A DNA stretch of 64,000 bases from Luteimonas saliphila (GTDB lineage Bacteria > Pseudomonadota > Gammaproteobacteria > Xanthomonadales > Xanthomonadaceae). The translations under genes were made by a program, and so were the position numbers. The stretch lies in assembly GCF_016774335.1 (NCBI RefSeq), contig NZ_JAETWA010000031.1:96464-160463 (forward strand), read 5' to 3'. Numbering within the stretch: the first letter of the stretch is position 1; each line of letters begins with the position of its first letter. The notes beneath the pieces are model-generated. The model was not told the origin of the DNA. It searched no databases and saw only the letters and a list, made by a program, of their open reading frames with translations. This document shows positions 63,845 to 64,000 of the stretch, in pieces.

Positions 63845-63983
63845 GCAGGGAGAGATCTGCTCCGCCCCCCTGTCATCTCGACCGCAGGGAGAGATCCGCT
63901 CCACACCCCTGTCATCTCGACCGCAGGGAGAGATCTACTCCGCCTCCGGGATTTCTCCCTCCGGTCGAAATGACAGCAGGGGG
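63845..63983. repeat. 39-bp tandem repeat with terminal inverted copy
   Basis: GCAGGGAGAGATC begins repeats at 63845, 63884 and 63923, an exact 39-bp period that includes CTGTCATCTCGACC. The last part ends with an inverted version (TTTCTCCCTCCGGTCGAAAT and GACAGCAGGGGG, 63951-63983), so the whole can fold into a long hairpin. It follows isovaleryl-CoA dehydrogenase by about 60 bp. Confidence 0.85.
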
Positions 63984-64000
63984 CCCGACGGCGTGCCCGC

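Overview
The window is a chromosomal segment of a high-GC Gammaproteobacterium, most probably a Lysobacteraceae (Xanthomonadaceae) member near Lysobacter or Luteimonas. This is inferred from an alpha-lytic-type secreted protease, an L2-like class A beta-lactamase with a divergent AmpR regulator, an XAC0095-like protein, a leucine dehydrogenase/isovaleryl-CoA dehydrogenase pair, and abundant REP elements with REP-associated tyrosine transposases (RAYTs). I saw no rRNA, tRNA or CRISPR array.

Layout. 0-11 kb: end of an NAD(P)-binding gene, a decayed secreted gene, two serine hydrolases of the beta-lactamase fold, two SDR oxidoreductases (one with a zinc ribbon), an AraC regulator, a GNAT enzyme and a patch of gene debris near 7.6-8.2 kb. 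10-19 kb: a GlxA-type regulator, a lipocalin-like protein, an intact RAYT with inverted REP ends, a peptide deformylase/threonine dehydratase-like fusion, an alpha/beta hydrolase, a DUF5694 protein, an amidohydrolase and a ribosome hibernation factor. 19-30 kb: the lytic protease with its terminator, a membrane protein/HTH pair with a palindromic operator, a DUF421 protein, two small hypothetical operons and a GlxA regulator translationally coupled to a serine hydrolase. 29-45 kb: bla-ampR, hydrolases, NTF2- and SRPBCC-fold proteins, an XAC0095-like protein, glutaminase with a STAS-like tail, an S41 peptidase, a second RAYT unit, a TAP-like hydrolase and a MarR-GNAT fusion.

46-54.7 kb is visibly more AT-rich and looks acquired. 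It holds a lipoprotein, a metzincin-type metalloprotease, a 13-unit degenerate 21-bp tandem array, a secreted protein, an IS3 remnant, and a two-gene cassette of a P-loop ATPase and a HEPN-motif protein. That cassette is the best candidate here for an uncharacterised (possibly defence) system.

54.7-64 kb returns to core, high-GC genes for branched-chain acyl-CoA metabolism: a fused acyl-CoA mutase (icmF), leucine dehydrogenase and isovaleryl-CoA dehydrogenase, with a cardiolipin synthase-like enzyme between. The icmF gene carries several in-frame REP/REPIN insertions. Throughout the window, short relics of genes (protease, SDR, RAYT, IS3, a hypothetical gene) lie in intergenic DNA, showing repeated duplication and decay.
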